From Hoylesella loescheii (GTDB taxonomy: Bacteria; Bacteroidota; Bacteroidia; Bacteroidales; Bacteroidaceae), in NCBI GenBank assembly GCA_021531755.1, contig JADYUK010000003.1:124001-188000 (forward strand): a stretch of 64,000 nucleotides of DNA, given 5' to 3'. The first letter of the stretch is position 1. Each line of letters begins with the position of its first letter. This document shows, one piece after another, positions 24,691-34,032 of the stretch. Below the pieces are notes generated by a model, which worked only from the letters and a program-made list of their open reading frames with translations, did not search any database and had not been told where the DNA came from. The translations under genes and the position numbers were made by a program.

Positions 24691-27600
24691 TTATCTTGTT
24701 GTCTTCACGACGACAGCCTTGCCCTTATAGTCCACCTCTATGCCCTCAGCCGTGGGGTTAATGGGCTGGCTGTTGGTGGCGTTCACCATGACGATGGTGA
24801 ACTTGCGCTTCTGTAGCATGCCGGGGAACGAGCCCTCACGCTGTCCGATGGTCACCTCGTGGCGCTTGTCGTCATAGTGGACAGGTATCGTGGAGTATCG
24901 TCCTGCCTCGTATCCATAGTTAGTCTGCTCGTCCTCATAGAGAGTGAAGTCGCCGTCCTTGCCCTCGTATATGAAGAGGCGTATATGCTCAGGCTTCTTC
25001 TCTCCTGTATATTCGATGCGTGGGCCGAGCGGCAGTATGCTTCCTCCGCGTACATAGACCGGTATGTGCTCAATAGGCGCACTGACGGTCTTTGTCTCTC
25101 CTCCGCCTGACGCCACATTGCCAGTGAACAAGTCATACCATGTTTCGCCCTCTGGGAAGTATACCTCGCGCTCGCGTGCCTTATATTTATATATCGGGCA
25201 GACCATTATTGAGGGGCCGAACATGAACTGGTATGCGATATCTGTGACAGCCTTGTCATGGGCGAAGTCCATTATGAGTGGGCGCATGATGGTATAGTCG
25301 TCGAAGTGTACCTTGCCGGCCAGCGAGTAGATATACGGCATGAGGCGGTATCTCAGTTCGAGGCAGCTCTGTATCACCCTGTACGCCAGTGTTCCCTCGG
25401 GCGATATGTTCCATGGCTCGCGGTATGGGAACTGTCCGTGGCTGCGGTACATTGGAGCCCACATGCCCATCTGGTGCCAGCGCACATTAAGCTCTCTCCA
25501 TTCGAGGAGGTCACTGTTTGTCTTGCCTGTCTTGTCGAACCACTGCTGTGCTTCCTGATAGCGTCGCTCTACGGAGAATCCACCTATGTCCTGGCTCCAG
25601 TATGGCACACCGGAGATGGAGAAGTTCAGTCCGGCGGTTATCTGAGCCTTCAAGTCCTCCCATCGTGTGCCGATATCGCCTGACCATGTCGCTGTCGAGT
25701 ATCTCTGCTCAGAAGCGAATCCGTTGCGTGTGAGCAGGAAGACTCGCTTGTTCTCTGGCGAGAACTTGTTTGAGTGTCCGTCCTGGTTCCATACAGCGAC
25801 AGCGTCGAGCTTGTGGCTGTCGGCAGGGTCTATGGCGTTCTGTTCTACAGCTGTCTCGTATGCTCTCTGCCCGTCATATATGGCCTCGGCGTTGACTATG
25901 GAGTATGCGTTGAAGAACTCGTCTGAGGAGCCGTACTTCGTCGGTCCGCAGAGGAGTTTGCGGTAGTCCATGTCAGTGCAGTCTCTCACGTTCGGCTCTG
26001 ATGCGTCCATCCACCAGGCGTCCATGCCTATTGTGGCGAGACGCTCGTAGAGCTGTCTCCAGAAGATGCGTCTTGCGCCCTCGTCGTATGCGTCGTAGAA
26101 GGCGTATGGGTATCCGAGCCAGTCGATGAGCGAGTCCTTGACCGACTGCATGTATATCATGTCCTTAGCGAGCAGCTCCTTGTAGTTGTCCACTCCGAGG
26201 TAGTACTTCGGCCAGCATGATATCATTATCTTCGCGTTCATGCTGTGTATGTCGTCAATCATCTTCTTCGGCGAGGAGAAACGTGAGGGGTCGAATGTGA
26301 ATGCGCCCCATTGGTCGGGAGTCCAGTAGTTCCAGTCCATGACGATATTGTCTATGGGGAGTCTTCTCTGGCGGAATCCCTTGAGTGCGTCGACAATCTC
26401 ATCCTGTGTCTTATACCGCTCTCGGCTCTGCCAGTAGCCGAGGAGCCATGCCGGCATCACCTGTGCCTTGCCTGTCAGTGTGCGGTATCCGGATATTATC
26501 TCGTCAGCGTTGTCGCCTGCTATGAAGTAGTAGTCGAGCTGCTGTGTCATCTCGCTCCACCATGACTGTCTCTGCTGTGTCTCGTTGTCGACAGGCGGGT
26601 AGGCCCTCACTCCGCAGTAAGCCTCGCCTCCGTCGGGGTCCCATTCGAGGCGGAACTTGTATGTCTGCCCTTTCCTCAGGTTCAGCCTGAACTTGCGTGC
26701 GTTAGGGTTCCATGCAGTGCGCCATATTGTCTGGTCCTGCTTCCCTGAGGCTGTGAGGTCCTCGGTGTAAACGGGCTTGTCGTCTATGTATATGCGCTGG
26801 TAGCCTGAGTAGTAGTGGCAGAAGCGGTATTCACCGGTCTCGTGGGGCGTTATGGTGCCCTCATATGTCACGTGTGCCCCGTCGAGGACGAAGTTGGGGA
26901 GGTTCTTTGCCGTCTTGAGGTTCTCGAAGTATATCGAGTCCTCGCGTCTGACATATGTCTCATGCATGGCATGTGTGTATATTCCTGTGAACGCTCCTGG
27001 CTTCCCCTCTGTGTCGGCTATGTCGAAGAGACGGTGCAGCTGGCTGTAGTCGTTGGGGTTGCCGAATCGGCACAGCGAGTAGCTGTCGAGCAGCAGTCCG
27101 TAGTTGTAGTTTGACACTACGAACGGTATGCTGACCTTTGTGTTATACTGGAAGAGCTCCTCGTCACGTCCCTTGTAGTTCCACTCGTCGGCCTGGTGCT
27201 GCCCGAGTCCATAGAACGCCTCGTCGGCAGGCGACTCAAACTCCTGGTGGATGGTCCATCCGCGGTATGTCTCAGGTTTCCCGTCGGGGTGTATCTGTGT
27301 CGCTGTGTATGGCTTGAAGTGTTTTCCGCCGCCTTTCCGCTCCTGCAGGATTGTCTTGCCGTTGCTGTCTGTGAACCATACCTCGCCTGTGACGCCGTTG
27401 ACATTGGCGCGTACGCTCTTTGTGGCTACTGTCACCACGTCGCCCTTCTCTGTTATGGTATAGCGCTGCTGGCGGTTGTGTGGTATGACGATAAGGCTCT
27501 TGGGGTCGGCAAAGCTGTTTTCTGCCGTTGCTGAGACGCGTATTATCTTGTCGCCCATGACCTGTAGCCTGACGAGAGCTGTCTGCCCTGCAAGGTGGTG

Positions 27601-27702
27601 TTTGACAGCTACTGTCACACCGTTCGCTGTGCGTGTGTAGACATTGCCGGCCAAGGCTGTTACGGCAAGTGATAATGACACGAGAGTGATTGCTATTCGC
27701 AT
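24691..27702 (-). CDS. GH31 alpha-xylosidase with PA14 insert
   Basis: This 1003-residue secreted protein starts with a signal peptide (MRIAITLVSLSLAVTALA). A GH31 N-terminal beta domain precedes a PA14-type insert (about 245-385, with GEYRFCHYYSGYQRIYIDDK). The catalytic barrel has the nucleophile Asp566 in WWMDASEPN and the acid/base Asp676 in TWSGDIGTRW, and a C-terminal DUF5110-like region (HEVTIGQREGSFPG) follows. The PA14 insert and WPKYYLG loop resemble xyloglucan alpha-xylosidases. It would remove xylose from xyloglucan oligosaccharides. It stands alone between its terminator and a repeat-rich upstream gap, without adjacent SusCD genes. Confidence 0.93.
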   Translation of the reverse strand: MRIAITLVSLSLAVTALAGNVYTRTANGVTVAVKHHLAGQTALVRLQVMGDKIIRVSATAENSFADPKSLIVIPHNRQQRYTITEKGDVVTVATKSVRANVNGVTGEVWFTDSNGKTILQERKGGGKHFKPYTATQIHPDGKPETYRGWTIHQEFESPADEAFYGLGQHQADEWNYKGRDEELFQYNTKVSIPFVVSNYNYGLLLDSYSLCRFGNPNDYSQLHRLFDIADTEGKPGAFTGIYTHAMHETYVRREDSIYFENLKTAKNLPNFVLDGAHVTYEGTITPHETGEYRFCHYYSGYQRIYIDDKPVYTEDLTASGKQDQTIWRTAWNPNARKFRLNLRKGQTYKFRLEWDPDGGEAYCGVRAYPPVDNETQQRQSWWSEMTQQLDYYFIAGDNADEIISGYRTLTGKAQVMPAWLLGYWQSRERYKTQDEIVDALKGFRQRRLPIDNIVMDWNYWTPDQWGAFTFDPSRFSSPKKMIDDIHSMNAKIMISCWPKYYLGVDNYKELLAKDMIYMQSVKDSLIDWLGYPYAFYDAYDEGARRIFWRQLYERLATIGMDAWWMDASEPNVRDCTDMDYRKLLCGPTKYGSSDEFFNAYSIVNAEAIYDGQRAYETAVEQNAIDPADSHKLDAVAVWNQDGHSNKFSPENKRVFLLTRNGFASEQRYSTATWSGDIGTRWEDLKAQITAGLNFSISGVPYWSQDIGGFSVERRYQEAQQWFDKTGKTNSDLLEWRELNVRWHQMGMWAPMYRSHGQFPYREPWNISPEGTLAYRVIQSCLELRYRLMPYIYSLAGKVHFDDYTIMRPLIMDFAHDKAVTDIAYQFMFGPSIMVCPIYKYKAREREVYFPEGETWYDLFTGNVASGGGETKTVSAPIEHIPVYVRGGSILPLGPRIEYTGEKKPEHIRLFIYEGKDGDFTLYEDEQTNYGYEAGRYSTIPVHYDDKRHEVTIGQREGSFPGMLQKRKFTIVMVNATNSQPINPTAEGIEVDYKGKAVVVKTTR

Positions 27703-27809
27703 TGTTCTTATGTTTTTGTTATTGAAAAAAGGTTAGTCCTGCAATTTCGCCTCCATCATCGCTCGCGAGGCTCTCAGTATATTGTCCCTGACGATTCTCC
27801 ACGTAGCCT

Positions 27810-27884
27810 ACTGTGTCTCTATTCTCAGCCTGCTGCGTCCCTATTCTCAGCCTGCTGTGTCCCTATTCTCAGCCTGTGATAGAC
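27810..27884. repeat. 22-base tandem repeat, three copies
   Basis: CTATTCTCAGCCTG starts at 27819, 27841 and 27863, exactly 22 bases apart. Confidence 0.88.
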
Positions 27885-27889
27885 TGATT

Positions 27890-27977
27890 GCTCAGTCTTT
27901 GTATGGTAAAGACTGAGTCTTTATGGTGTGATTACTGAGTCTTTACCGCATGAAGACTGAGTCTTTACTTCCTGTTC
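27890..27977. repeat. 22-base tandem repeat, four copies
   Basis: ACTGAGTCTTTA starts at 27912, 27934 and 27956, with a diverged copy at 27890, all in 22-base register. A different sequence from the neighbouring set, but with the same period. Confidence 0.88.
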
Positions 27978-28212
27978 TGTAGCCATTCGCCACATCATCC
28001 GTAGCCTTCTGTGGCATCATCCGTAGCCTTTGCCTGGACAAGAGGTAAGAGGTGGCGGTGTGGGGTGTAGTCTCGACGCCAGCGATGAATTAGACACAAA
28101 GTTAACGAATTTTGCGTAGACTGACGGTCTCTGTTATGTTTTTTTATATTAATGAGGATAAAAAAAGGCAAGATTCAGGTATAAAAATACACTGTAATAG
28201 AAAAATAATGTG

Positions 28213-28240
28213 TAACTTTGCATAAGAAAGGCTGCGGCTG
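28213..28240 (+). repeat. Partial copy of the 66-base dispersed repeat with promoter box
   Basis: TAACTTTGCATAAGAAAGGC and the following TGCGGCT are identical to the start of the first copy at 18442. The remainder of the unit is absent or diverged. TAACTTTG (28213-28220) is the best -7 candidate for the GTPase gene at 28342. Confidence 0.8.
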
Positions 28241-28341
28241 GATTCGCTGGCCTGTCCCGCCATATTCTGTGGCGAGGAGAAGGCGGCATAATGATAGCGG
28301 GCGGAAGAAGCCTGCATCGACTGAAATATAACATAACAAAG

Positions 28342-29760
28342 ATGGAAAGACAAGTAATACCTGTACTCCTGCTCACGGGCTATCTGGGCAGCGGAAAGAC
28401 AACCCTCCTAAACCGCATTCTCGCGAACGAGAAAGGCATACGCTTCGCCGTTATCGTCAACGATATAGGCGAGGTGAACATAGATGCCGACCTCATACAG
28501 AAAGGCGGCGTCGTAGGGCAGGGCGATGACTCGCTCGTGCCGCTGCAGAATGGCTGCATCTGCTGCACATTGAAGATGGACCTCGTGCAGCAGATAGAGG
28601 AGCTTCTGAAGATGTCACGCTTCGACTATATCGTCATCGAGGCGTCGGGCATCTGCGAGCCTATGCCTATCGCACAGACAATATGCTCCATACCTATGAT
28701 GGGACCGGAGTTCTGCCAGTATGGCGAGGCACGCCTTGACAGTATCGTCAGTGTCGTCGACGCGATGAGACTGCGCGATGAGTTCGGCGGAGGACTCGAC
28801 CTCATGCGCGAGAACATAGCCGAGGAGGATATAGAGAACCTCGTCATACAGCAGATAGAGTTCTGCAACAAGATACTGCTCAACAAGGCGTCGGAGGTGA
28901 CACCATCTGAGCTGGAGCGCACAAAGCAGATACTGCGCGCCCTGCAGCCTAAGGCAGAGATAATAGAATGTGACTATTGTGACGTGGAGCTGACACGTCT
29001 CCTCGACACCAACGAGTTCGACTTCAACACCGTGGCGGCATCAGCGACATGGGTGCAGGAGGTGGAGAAGCATGTCGACGAGATGGAGACAGACGACGAC
29101 GATGATGACCACGACGACCATGACGCCCATCACCACCACCATCATGACGACGATGAGGAGCACGAGCACCACCATCACCACCATCATGACGACGATGATG
29201 ACGAGCATGAGCACCACCATCACCACCATGATGACGACGATGATGACGAGCACGAGCACCACCATCACCACCATGATGACGACGATGATGACGAGCATGA
29301 GCACCATCACCACCACCACCACCATCACGACCACCCAGAGGGATGCACCTGTGGCCACTGCCACCATAATGAGGAGACAGGCGAGGCAGAGGAGTATGGC
29401 ATCGGCACATATGTCTACTACAACCGCCGCCCGTTCTCGCTCTCAGAGTTCGACCATTTCGTCGCGCGCCTCTGGCCTAAGTCAGTCATCCGCGCCAAGG
29501 GCATATGCTACTTCTCAGGAGAGGAGGATATATGCTATGTCTTCGAGCAGGCAGGCAAGCAGGTGACTATGCGCAATGCCGGACAATGGTACGCCACAAT
29601 GCCCGACGAGGAGCTTGAGCAGTTCCTGCTGAACAACCCCGGCGTAGTGAGAGACTGGGACCCTGACTATGGCGACCGCATGCAGAAACTTGTGTTCATA
29701 GGCCAGAACATGGACCGCAAGGCTCTGAAGCATCTCCTCGACGCCTGTCTCGCCGTCTGA
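28342..29760 (+). CDS. G3E (CobW/ZNG1-like) GTPase with long His/Asp-rich metal-binding segment
   Basis: The 472-residue protein from the ATG at 28342 has Walker A GYLGSGKTT from residue 13, the metal-transfer motif CICC (Cys72-Cys74-Cys75) and EASGICEP. A segment of about 85 residues (247-331) is made almost only of His, Asp and Glu in 15-residue units. A CobW C-terminal domain (YNRRPFSLSEFDHFVARLWP) follows, preceded by CTCGHCHH. Such GTPases deliver zinc or another metal to client enzymes. The His/Asp region is a probable metal store. An in-frame upstream ATG at 28291 lies before the family similarity and was not used. Confidence 0.92.
   Translation: MERQVIPVLLLTGYLGSGKTTLLNRILANEKGIRFAVIVNDIGEVNIDADLIQKGGVVGQGDDSLVPLQNGCICCTLKMDLVQQIEELLKMSRFDYIVIEASGICEPMPIAQTICSIPMMGPEFCQYGEARLDSIVSVVDAMRLRDEFGGGLDLMRENIAEEDIENLVIQQIEFCNKILLNKASEVTPSELERTKQILRALQPKAEIIECDYCDVELTRLLDTNEFDFNTVAASATWVQEVEKHVDEMETDDDDDDHDDHDAHHHHHHDDDEEHEHHHHHHHDDDDDEHEHHHHHHDDDDDDEHEHHHHHHDDDDDDEHEHHHHHHHHHDHPEGCTCGHCHHNEETGEAEEYGIGTYVYYNRRPFSLSEFDHFVARLWPKSVIRAKGICYFSGEEDICYVFEQAGKQVTMRNAGQWYATMPDEELEQFLLNNPGVVRDWDPDYGDRMQKLVFIGQNMDRKALKHLLDACLAV
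29100..29335 (+). repeat. 45-base coding repeats for His/Asp-rich segment
   Basis: Units of GAC/GAT runs followed by GAGCA(C/T)GAGCACCACCATCA are repeated about four times with a 45-base period, encoding 15-residue blocks of six Asp, Glu-His-Glu and a His run. Copy number could vary by slippage without frameshift. Confidence 0.85.
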
Positions 29761-29817
29761 CCATTATCCCCCCTGCCACCCTCCCTGCCATAACAATCCA
29801 CACACAGAGACAAACTG

Positions 29818-30492
29818 ATGCTCGGAACGATAGTCAACGCCTCATGCATCCTCGCAGGCTCCATCCTCGGCACGGTGCTGCGCCGTGGCATCGGCGAGCG
29901 CTACACGACAGCCCTCTTCAACGCCATGGGTCTCGTCTCCATCGCCCTCGGCTGCCGCATCTTCATCGAGAACAGTTCAAAGAGCGAGGTGCCCGTCCTC
30001 TTCATCGTCAGCATGGCAGCCGGCGGACTGGCAGGCTCATGGCTCGACCTCCAGGGACGTGTGGAGCGATACGGCCGTCGCAAGGGCAAGAGCCGCCTCG
30101 TCGAGGGTCTCACAGCCTCATGCCTCCTCTACTGCATCGGGACATTCTCCATTGTCGGCCCCGTCCTCTCGGCATTGAAGGGCGACAACACATTCCTCTA
30201 TACCAATGCCACGCTCGATTTCGTCACCTCCTCTGTCTTCGCCGCGACATACGGCATAGGCATGGCTCTCGCCGCCCTTGTGCTCTTCGTCTGGCAGACA
30301 TCAATCTACGTCACGGCGCTCCTCGCCTCCTCGGCCGACATCATGCAAGGCCCCATGATAAACGAGATGTGCACCGTCGGAGGCCTGCTGATAATCTCAT
30401 CCGGACTGGCCATACTCGGCATAAAGGACTGCAAGACGCTCAATTTCCTGCCAGCCCTCTCGGTGCCAGTGGTCTATTACCTGCTCTTCTGA
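29818..30492 (+). CDS. DUF554 family membrane protein
   Basis: The 224-residue protein starts MLGTIVNASCILAGSILGT and has LRRGIGERY, GLVSIALGCRIF, LLYCIGTFSIVGPVLSALKG and SALSVPVVYYLLF-like C-terminal hydrophobic segments, all typical of DUF554 (YdfK). It has about seven membrane helices. No established function is known to me. It is 57 bases after the GTPase gene and 65 before lemA. Confidence 0.88.
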   Translation: MLGTIVNASCILAGSILGTVLRRGIGERYTTALFNAMGLVSIALGCRIFIENSSKSEVPVLFIVSMAAGGLAGSWLDLQGRVERYGRRKGKSRLVEGLTASCLLYCIGTFSIVGPVLSALKGDNTFLYTNATLDFVTSSVFAATYGIGMALAALVLFVWQTSIYVTALLASSADIMQGPMINEMCTVGGLLIISSGLAILGIKDCKTLNFLPALSVPVVYYLLF

Positions 30493-30557
30493 CCCTTCCA
30501 CGCCCATAACGCCCAGTGAGAGCCAAAATATTGATTAACCCCCAAACACAAAACATC

Positions 30558-31091
30558 ATGCTGACCGTCATCATATCAATAGCCGTGGCAGCCGTCCTCG
30601 TCGCTGTCATCCTCATATACAACACACTTGTAGCATCGCGCAACAAGGTCAAGGAAGCCTTCGCCACTATGGATGTGTATCTCCGCAAACGCTTCGACCT
30701 CCTCCCAGCCCTCGTCTCTGTCGTCAAGGCATACTCAGAGCATGAGGCCCGTGTCCTCGAGCAGACAGTGGCAAAGAGAGGCGCAGCGACATCGCTCACC
30801 ACGACCCTCGACAGCGAGACAAGCATCACAGACGCCATATCCTCCATACTCGTCGTGGCAGAGAACTATCCTGACCTCAAGGCGAGCGATAACTATCTCG
30901 ACCTCAGCGGGCGCATAGTGAAGATTGAGGATGATATAGCCTCGGCAAGAAGATACTACAACGGGGCTGTCAGAGAGTATAATGACAGATGCCAGACTGT
31001 CCCGCAGAATATCATTGCCGCCATCTCCGGCTTCAAGCCCATGCCTATGTTCAAGGCCACGGCTGAGGAGCGTGAGCTGAATATGCCATGA
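30558..31091 (+). CDS. LemA family protein
   Basis: The 177-residue protein from the ATG at 30558 has one N-terminal membrane helix (MLTVIISIAVAAVLVAVILI) followed by the LemA coiled-coil core YNTLVASRNKVKEAFATMDV, LRKRFDLLPALV, ENYPDLKASDNYLDL and RRYYNGAVREYND. The role of LemA is unclear; it is a small membrane-anchored helical bundle. The upstream in-frame ATG at 30516 gives a polar extension before the helix and was rejected. Confidence 0.92.
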   Translation: MLTVIISIAVAAVLVAVILIYNTLVASRNKVKEAFATMDVYLRKRFDLLPALVSVVKAYSEHEARVLEQTVAKRGAATSLTTTLDSETSITDAISSILVVAENYPDLKASDNYLDLSGRIVKIEDDIASARRYYNGAVREYNDRCQTVPQNIIAAISGFKPMPMFKATAEERELNMP

Positions 31092-31159
31092 TCCGCAGCG
31101 CCGCCCCGCATGGCATGATGCCACACGAGACAACCGCACAGCACCTCCACCCATAAGCT

Positions 31160-32245
31160 ATGGAAACAGAAAACACGATGGACAAGAAACCTCTCCTCGG
31201 ACATACCGAGGCCGAACTGAAAGATATCGCACGCTCACTCGGCATGCCCGCCTTCACCGGAGGGCAGATAGCACGATGGCTATATGTGCAGCATGCGCGG
31301 TCGATAGACGAGATGACGAATATCTCAAAACGCAACAGGGAGCTCCTGGGCGCCGAATACTGTGTCGGGGCAGAGAGCCCGCTCGTATGCCAGAGGTCGA
31401 AGGACGGGACAGTGAAATACCTCTTCCCGACAGAAAGCGGCAAGACCATAGAGACCGTCTTCATACCCGAGGCAGACAGAGCCACACTGTGCGTCTCATG
31501 CCAGATAGGCTGCAAGATGAACTGTGTCTTCTGCCAGACAGGCAAGCAGGGATTCGAGGGACAGCTCACCACACGCGATATCCTCAACCAGATATACTCC
31601 CTGCCAGAGCGTGAGAGACTAACAAACATCGTCTTCATGGGGCAGGGAGAGCCTATGGACAACCTCGACAATGTCCTCAAGGCAACAGAGATACTCACCG
31701 CACCCTACGCCTACGCTTGGAGCCCGAGACGCATCACGGTGAGCTCCGTAGGCATAAGGGCGAAGCTGCGCCGCTTCCTCGACGAGAGCGAGTGTCATAT
31801 GGCCATATCGCTCCATACACCAATACCCGAGCAGAGGGCACAGATGATGCCGGCAGAGAAAGGCATGCCCATACGCGACATAGTAGCCCTCATGAGACAA
31901 TACTTCCCAAGCCGGCGCAAGCGCAGCACACCCACAGAGGGCGAGACAGCATCCCATCAGCGACGGCTGACATTCGAGTACACCGTATTCGCCGGCACAA
32001 ACGATACTCCGACCCATCTGAAAGAGATAGTCAGGCTGCTGAGGGACCTCGACTGCAGGGTCAATCTCATACGCTTCCACCAGATTCCCGGCTCGCCACT
32101 GCGAGGGGCGACAGAAGAGCAGATGGAGCACATCTGCGACTATCTGAACAGGAACGGCATACCGACAACCATACGTGCGTCGAGAGGACAGGACATAGAC
32201 GCGGCGTGCGGACTACTAAACACCAAGAACCAAGAAAGCAAATAA
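31160..32245 (+). CDS. rlmN: 23S rRNA (adenine2503-C2)-methyltransferase RlmN
   Basis: The 361-residue radical SAM enzyme has CKMNCVFC giving Cys118-Cys122-Cys125, upstream CVSCQIG, GQGEPMDNLDNV, the MAISLHTPIPEQR block, and the C-terminal methyl-carrying Cys in DAACGLLN. It methylates A2503 of 23S rRNA and A37 of some tRNAs. Translation may start at 31160 or at the second Met (31178). It heads a tight run with the PdxA-like gene, which starts 12 bases after its stop. Confidence 0.95.
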   Translation: METENTMDKKPLLGHTEAELKDIARSLGMPAFTGGQIARWLYVQHARSIDEMTNISKRNRELLGAEYCVGAESPLVCQRSKDGTVKYLFPTESGKTIETVFIPEADRATLCVSCQIGCKMNCVFCQTGKQGFEGQLTTRDILNQIYSLPERERLTNIVFMGQGEPMDNLDNVLKATEILTAPYAYAWSPRRITVSSVGIRAKLRRFLDESECHMAISLHTPIPEQRAQMMPAEKGMPIRDIVALMRQYFPSRRKRSTPTEGETASHQRRLTFEYTVFAGTNDTPTHLKEIVRLLRDLDCRVNLIRFHQIPGSPLRGATEEQMEHICDYLNRNGIPTTIRASRGQDIDAACGLLNTKNQESK

Positions 32246-32257
32246 CAGACAGAACAG

Positions 32258-33115
32258 ATGAATATCGGAATACTACAGCCGGCTGGAATGGCCGGCCGGA
32301 TAATAGAGACAGCACTCAGCCATCCAGAGCATACGGATGTCTTCAAGCCTGTCATATACAGCAAGGAGAACCAGAACGACAAGAATGTCAGCAGCGACCT
32401 CAAGTTCGGGAATATCGAGGCCGTCATCGTGGCGCCGGGCTCAGCGACAGAGTTCAAGTTTGAAGGCTCCATGACTGTCTATGCCGACCATGGCATCAGG
32501 ATAGCCGCCATAGCGGCCGACGGAGCAGGGAACGACGGCCAAGCCCTCGACGAGCGCATCATAAGAGAGCGCATCATGAAAGCGTGGAGCGTCGTCTGCC
32601 GTGACTTCCTCGTCTCCTCCCCGCGCGTGGCGCTCGTCTTCTCCGACGCTACCACATCCCTCGCCTCTGCCGACATGCTGACAACAATAGTCGACAGCAT
32701 GCAGACTGAGGGCATAGGAATCTTCGGGCCATACCGGGAGGAAGAGTATATCAAACAGAGCATGAGCCAGCACTTCGACCTCACGCTTGCCATGACAGAC
32801 ATCATGGCAAAAGAGATGGCAGACATACTCACTGACGACACACGCGCCATATACCTTGCGGGGCTGCCCATGCTCATGGCCATGACCGACTATCCCGCAA
32901 CATACCAGTTTGAGGAAGATGACCTCGACGACCCCGCCCATGCCCTTAGAGCCGCCATATACACGGCCATGGAGGTCAGACGCAACCGCAAGGCATACGA
33001 CGAGGCACACGAGTCGCCACTGCCTAAACTCTACCATGAGCGCAAGGATGACAGCGAGAAAGTGCGCTTCGCTGTGTCTAAGCGCAAGGAACAGCAGGAC
33101 GGAGCAAACGCCTGA
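32258..33115 (+). CDS. Degenerate PdxA-like protein without the metal-binding histidines
   Basis: The 285-residue protein aligns by eye with 4-hydroxythreonine-4-phosphate dehydrogenase: AVIVAPGS for TAPINK, IRIAAIAADG for RVALATTH, SPRVALVFSDATTS for PRIAVLGLNPHAGD, GIGIFGPY for the GPYPAD block, and FDLTLAMTDIMAK for FDAVLAMYHDQG. MAMTDYPAT corresponds to SPDHGTA. All three metal-ligand histidines are therefore replaced, and the protein is about 70 residues shorter. Position between rlmN and the sirtuin/sigma-54/lptE genes is where PdxA is found in relatives. It is an intact frame, so it may be a non-catalytic protein with a new role rather than a broken gene. Confidence 0.75.
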   Translation: MNIGILQPAGMAGRIIETALSHPEHTDVFKPVIYSKENQNDKNVSSDLKFGNIEAVIVAPGSATEFKFEGSMTVYADHGIRIAAIAADGAGNDGQALDERIIRERIMKAWSVVCRDFLVSSPRVALVFSDATTSLASADMLTTIVDSMQTEGIGIFGPYREEEYIKQSMSQHFDLTLAMTDIMAKEMADILTDDTRAIYLAGLPMLMAMTDYPATYQFEEDDLDDPAHALRAAIYTAMEVRRNRKAYDEAHESPLPKLYHERKDDSEKVRFAVSKRKEQQDGANA

Positions 33116-33166
33116 CACCCACGGGAGGGCAACAACACACATATATATAATAAGGAGACAGACATC

Positions 33167-33889
33167 ATGAAACTCGTTTTTCTAACAGGAGCAGGAATGT
33201 CAGCAGAAAGCGGACTGGCAACATTCCGTGACGCTGGCGGATTATGGGAGAGCTATCCCGTTATGGAAGTGGCAAGCCACGACGGCTGGCTCGCACGCCC
33301 CGACCATGTCAACGCGTTCTATAATATGCTGCGAGTGAAGTACAAGGACATAAAGCCTTGTAAGGGACACGACCTCGTTGCAGACATAGAGAGACAATAC
33401 GATGTCACCGTCGTGACACAGAATGTCGATAACCTGCATGAGCGTGCCGGGTCAAGCCATGTCATACACCTCCACGGCGAGCTGATGAAGATGTGCTCAA
33501 GCCGCGATGTCGACAACCCACGCTTCTGGGTCAACCTCCCACATGATGGATGGGGAGAGACAGGGCTCGAGGTTCCGGCAGGCACAAAGGCCGACGACGG
33601 CTCCCTGCTCAGGCCATACATTGTCTTCTTCCAGGAGAATGTCCCGAATATATACGACGGCATTGAGGCAGCACGTGAGGCAGATATATTTGTCATCATC
33701 GGCACATCGCTCAATGTCTACCCCGCCGCCTCGCTGATACAGTATGTGAAGCCATCATGCCAGGTCTATCTTATCGACCCACATCCTGCCATCGGAGCAG
33801 GGGGACGGCATGATGTCCATGTCATAGCCAAGGGCGCCAGTGAGGGAATGAAAGAGCTGATCGAGATACTGACAGCCACAAAGCGATAA
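33167..33889 (+). CDS. cobB: Sirtuin NAD-dependent deacylase (zinc-cysteine-free type)
   Basis: The 240-residue protein has GAGMSAESGLATFRDAGGLW, TQNVDNLHERAG, the catalytic His in HLHGELMK, and GTSLNVYPAASLI. The four zinc cysteines of most sirtuins are absent: only one Cys is near the site (KMCSSRD). Bacteroidota sirtuins often lack them. It removes acyl groups from lysines with NAD. FFQENV replaces the usual FGE block, a small oddity. The stop codon lies inside a 44-base tandem repeat. Confidence 0.9.
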   Translation: MKLVFLTGAGMSAESGLATFRDAGGLWESYPVMEVASHDGWLARPDHVNAFYNMLRVKYKDIKPCKGHDLVADIERQYDVTVVTQNVDNLHERAGSSHVIHLHGELMKMCSSRDVDNPRFWVNLPHDGWGETGLEVPAGTKADDGSLLRPYIVFFQENVPNIYDGIEAAREADIFVIIGTSLNVYPAASLIQYVKPSCQVYLIDPHPAIGAGGRHDVHVIAKGASEGMKELIEILTATKR

Positions 33890-33934
33890 CCCCTACGTTC
33901 CCCACCCGAAAGGGGGTAGCCACAAAGCGATATC
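33873..33934. repeat. 44-base tandem repeat at the sirtuin stop codon
   Basis: GCCACAAAGCGATA begins at 33875 and 33919, 44 bases apart. A degenerate third copy (CAGCCAATAGC) follows near 33961. The first copy carries the sirtuin stop. Confidence 0.7.
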
Positions 33935-34032
33935 CCCCCCCTGTTCCCACCCAATAGGGGCAGCCAATAGCACAACGCCATACACTCACATAGAGCCCCT
34001 GACTTTTTTGTTCATCCGAAGTTAAGATAATA

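Larger units (their letters stand above)
27703..28341. other. Repeat-rich intergenic region upstream of two divergent genes
   Basis: No gene is supported. The stretch holds two sets of 22-base tandem repeats (27810-27977), a minus-strand TAACTTTG (28097-28104), and a partial copy of the 66-base dispersed repeat beginning at 28213 next to the likely promoter of the G3E GTPase gene. Confidence 0.6.

Noticed and set aside
29100..29335. Non-coding microsatellite
   Set aside because: The repeats are in frame within a G3E GTPase gene and keep a His/Asp code.
29844..30509. Second frame of 221 codons overlapping the DUF554 gene
   Set aside because: Extreme His/Arg/Pro composition; the other frame matches DUF554.
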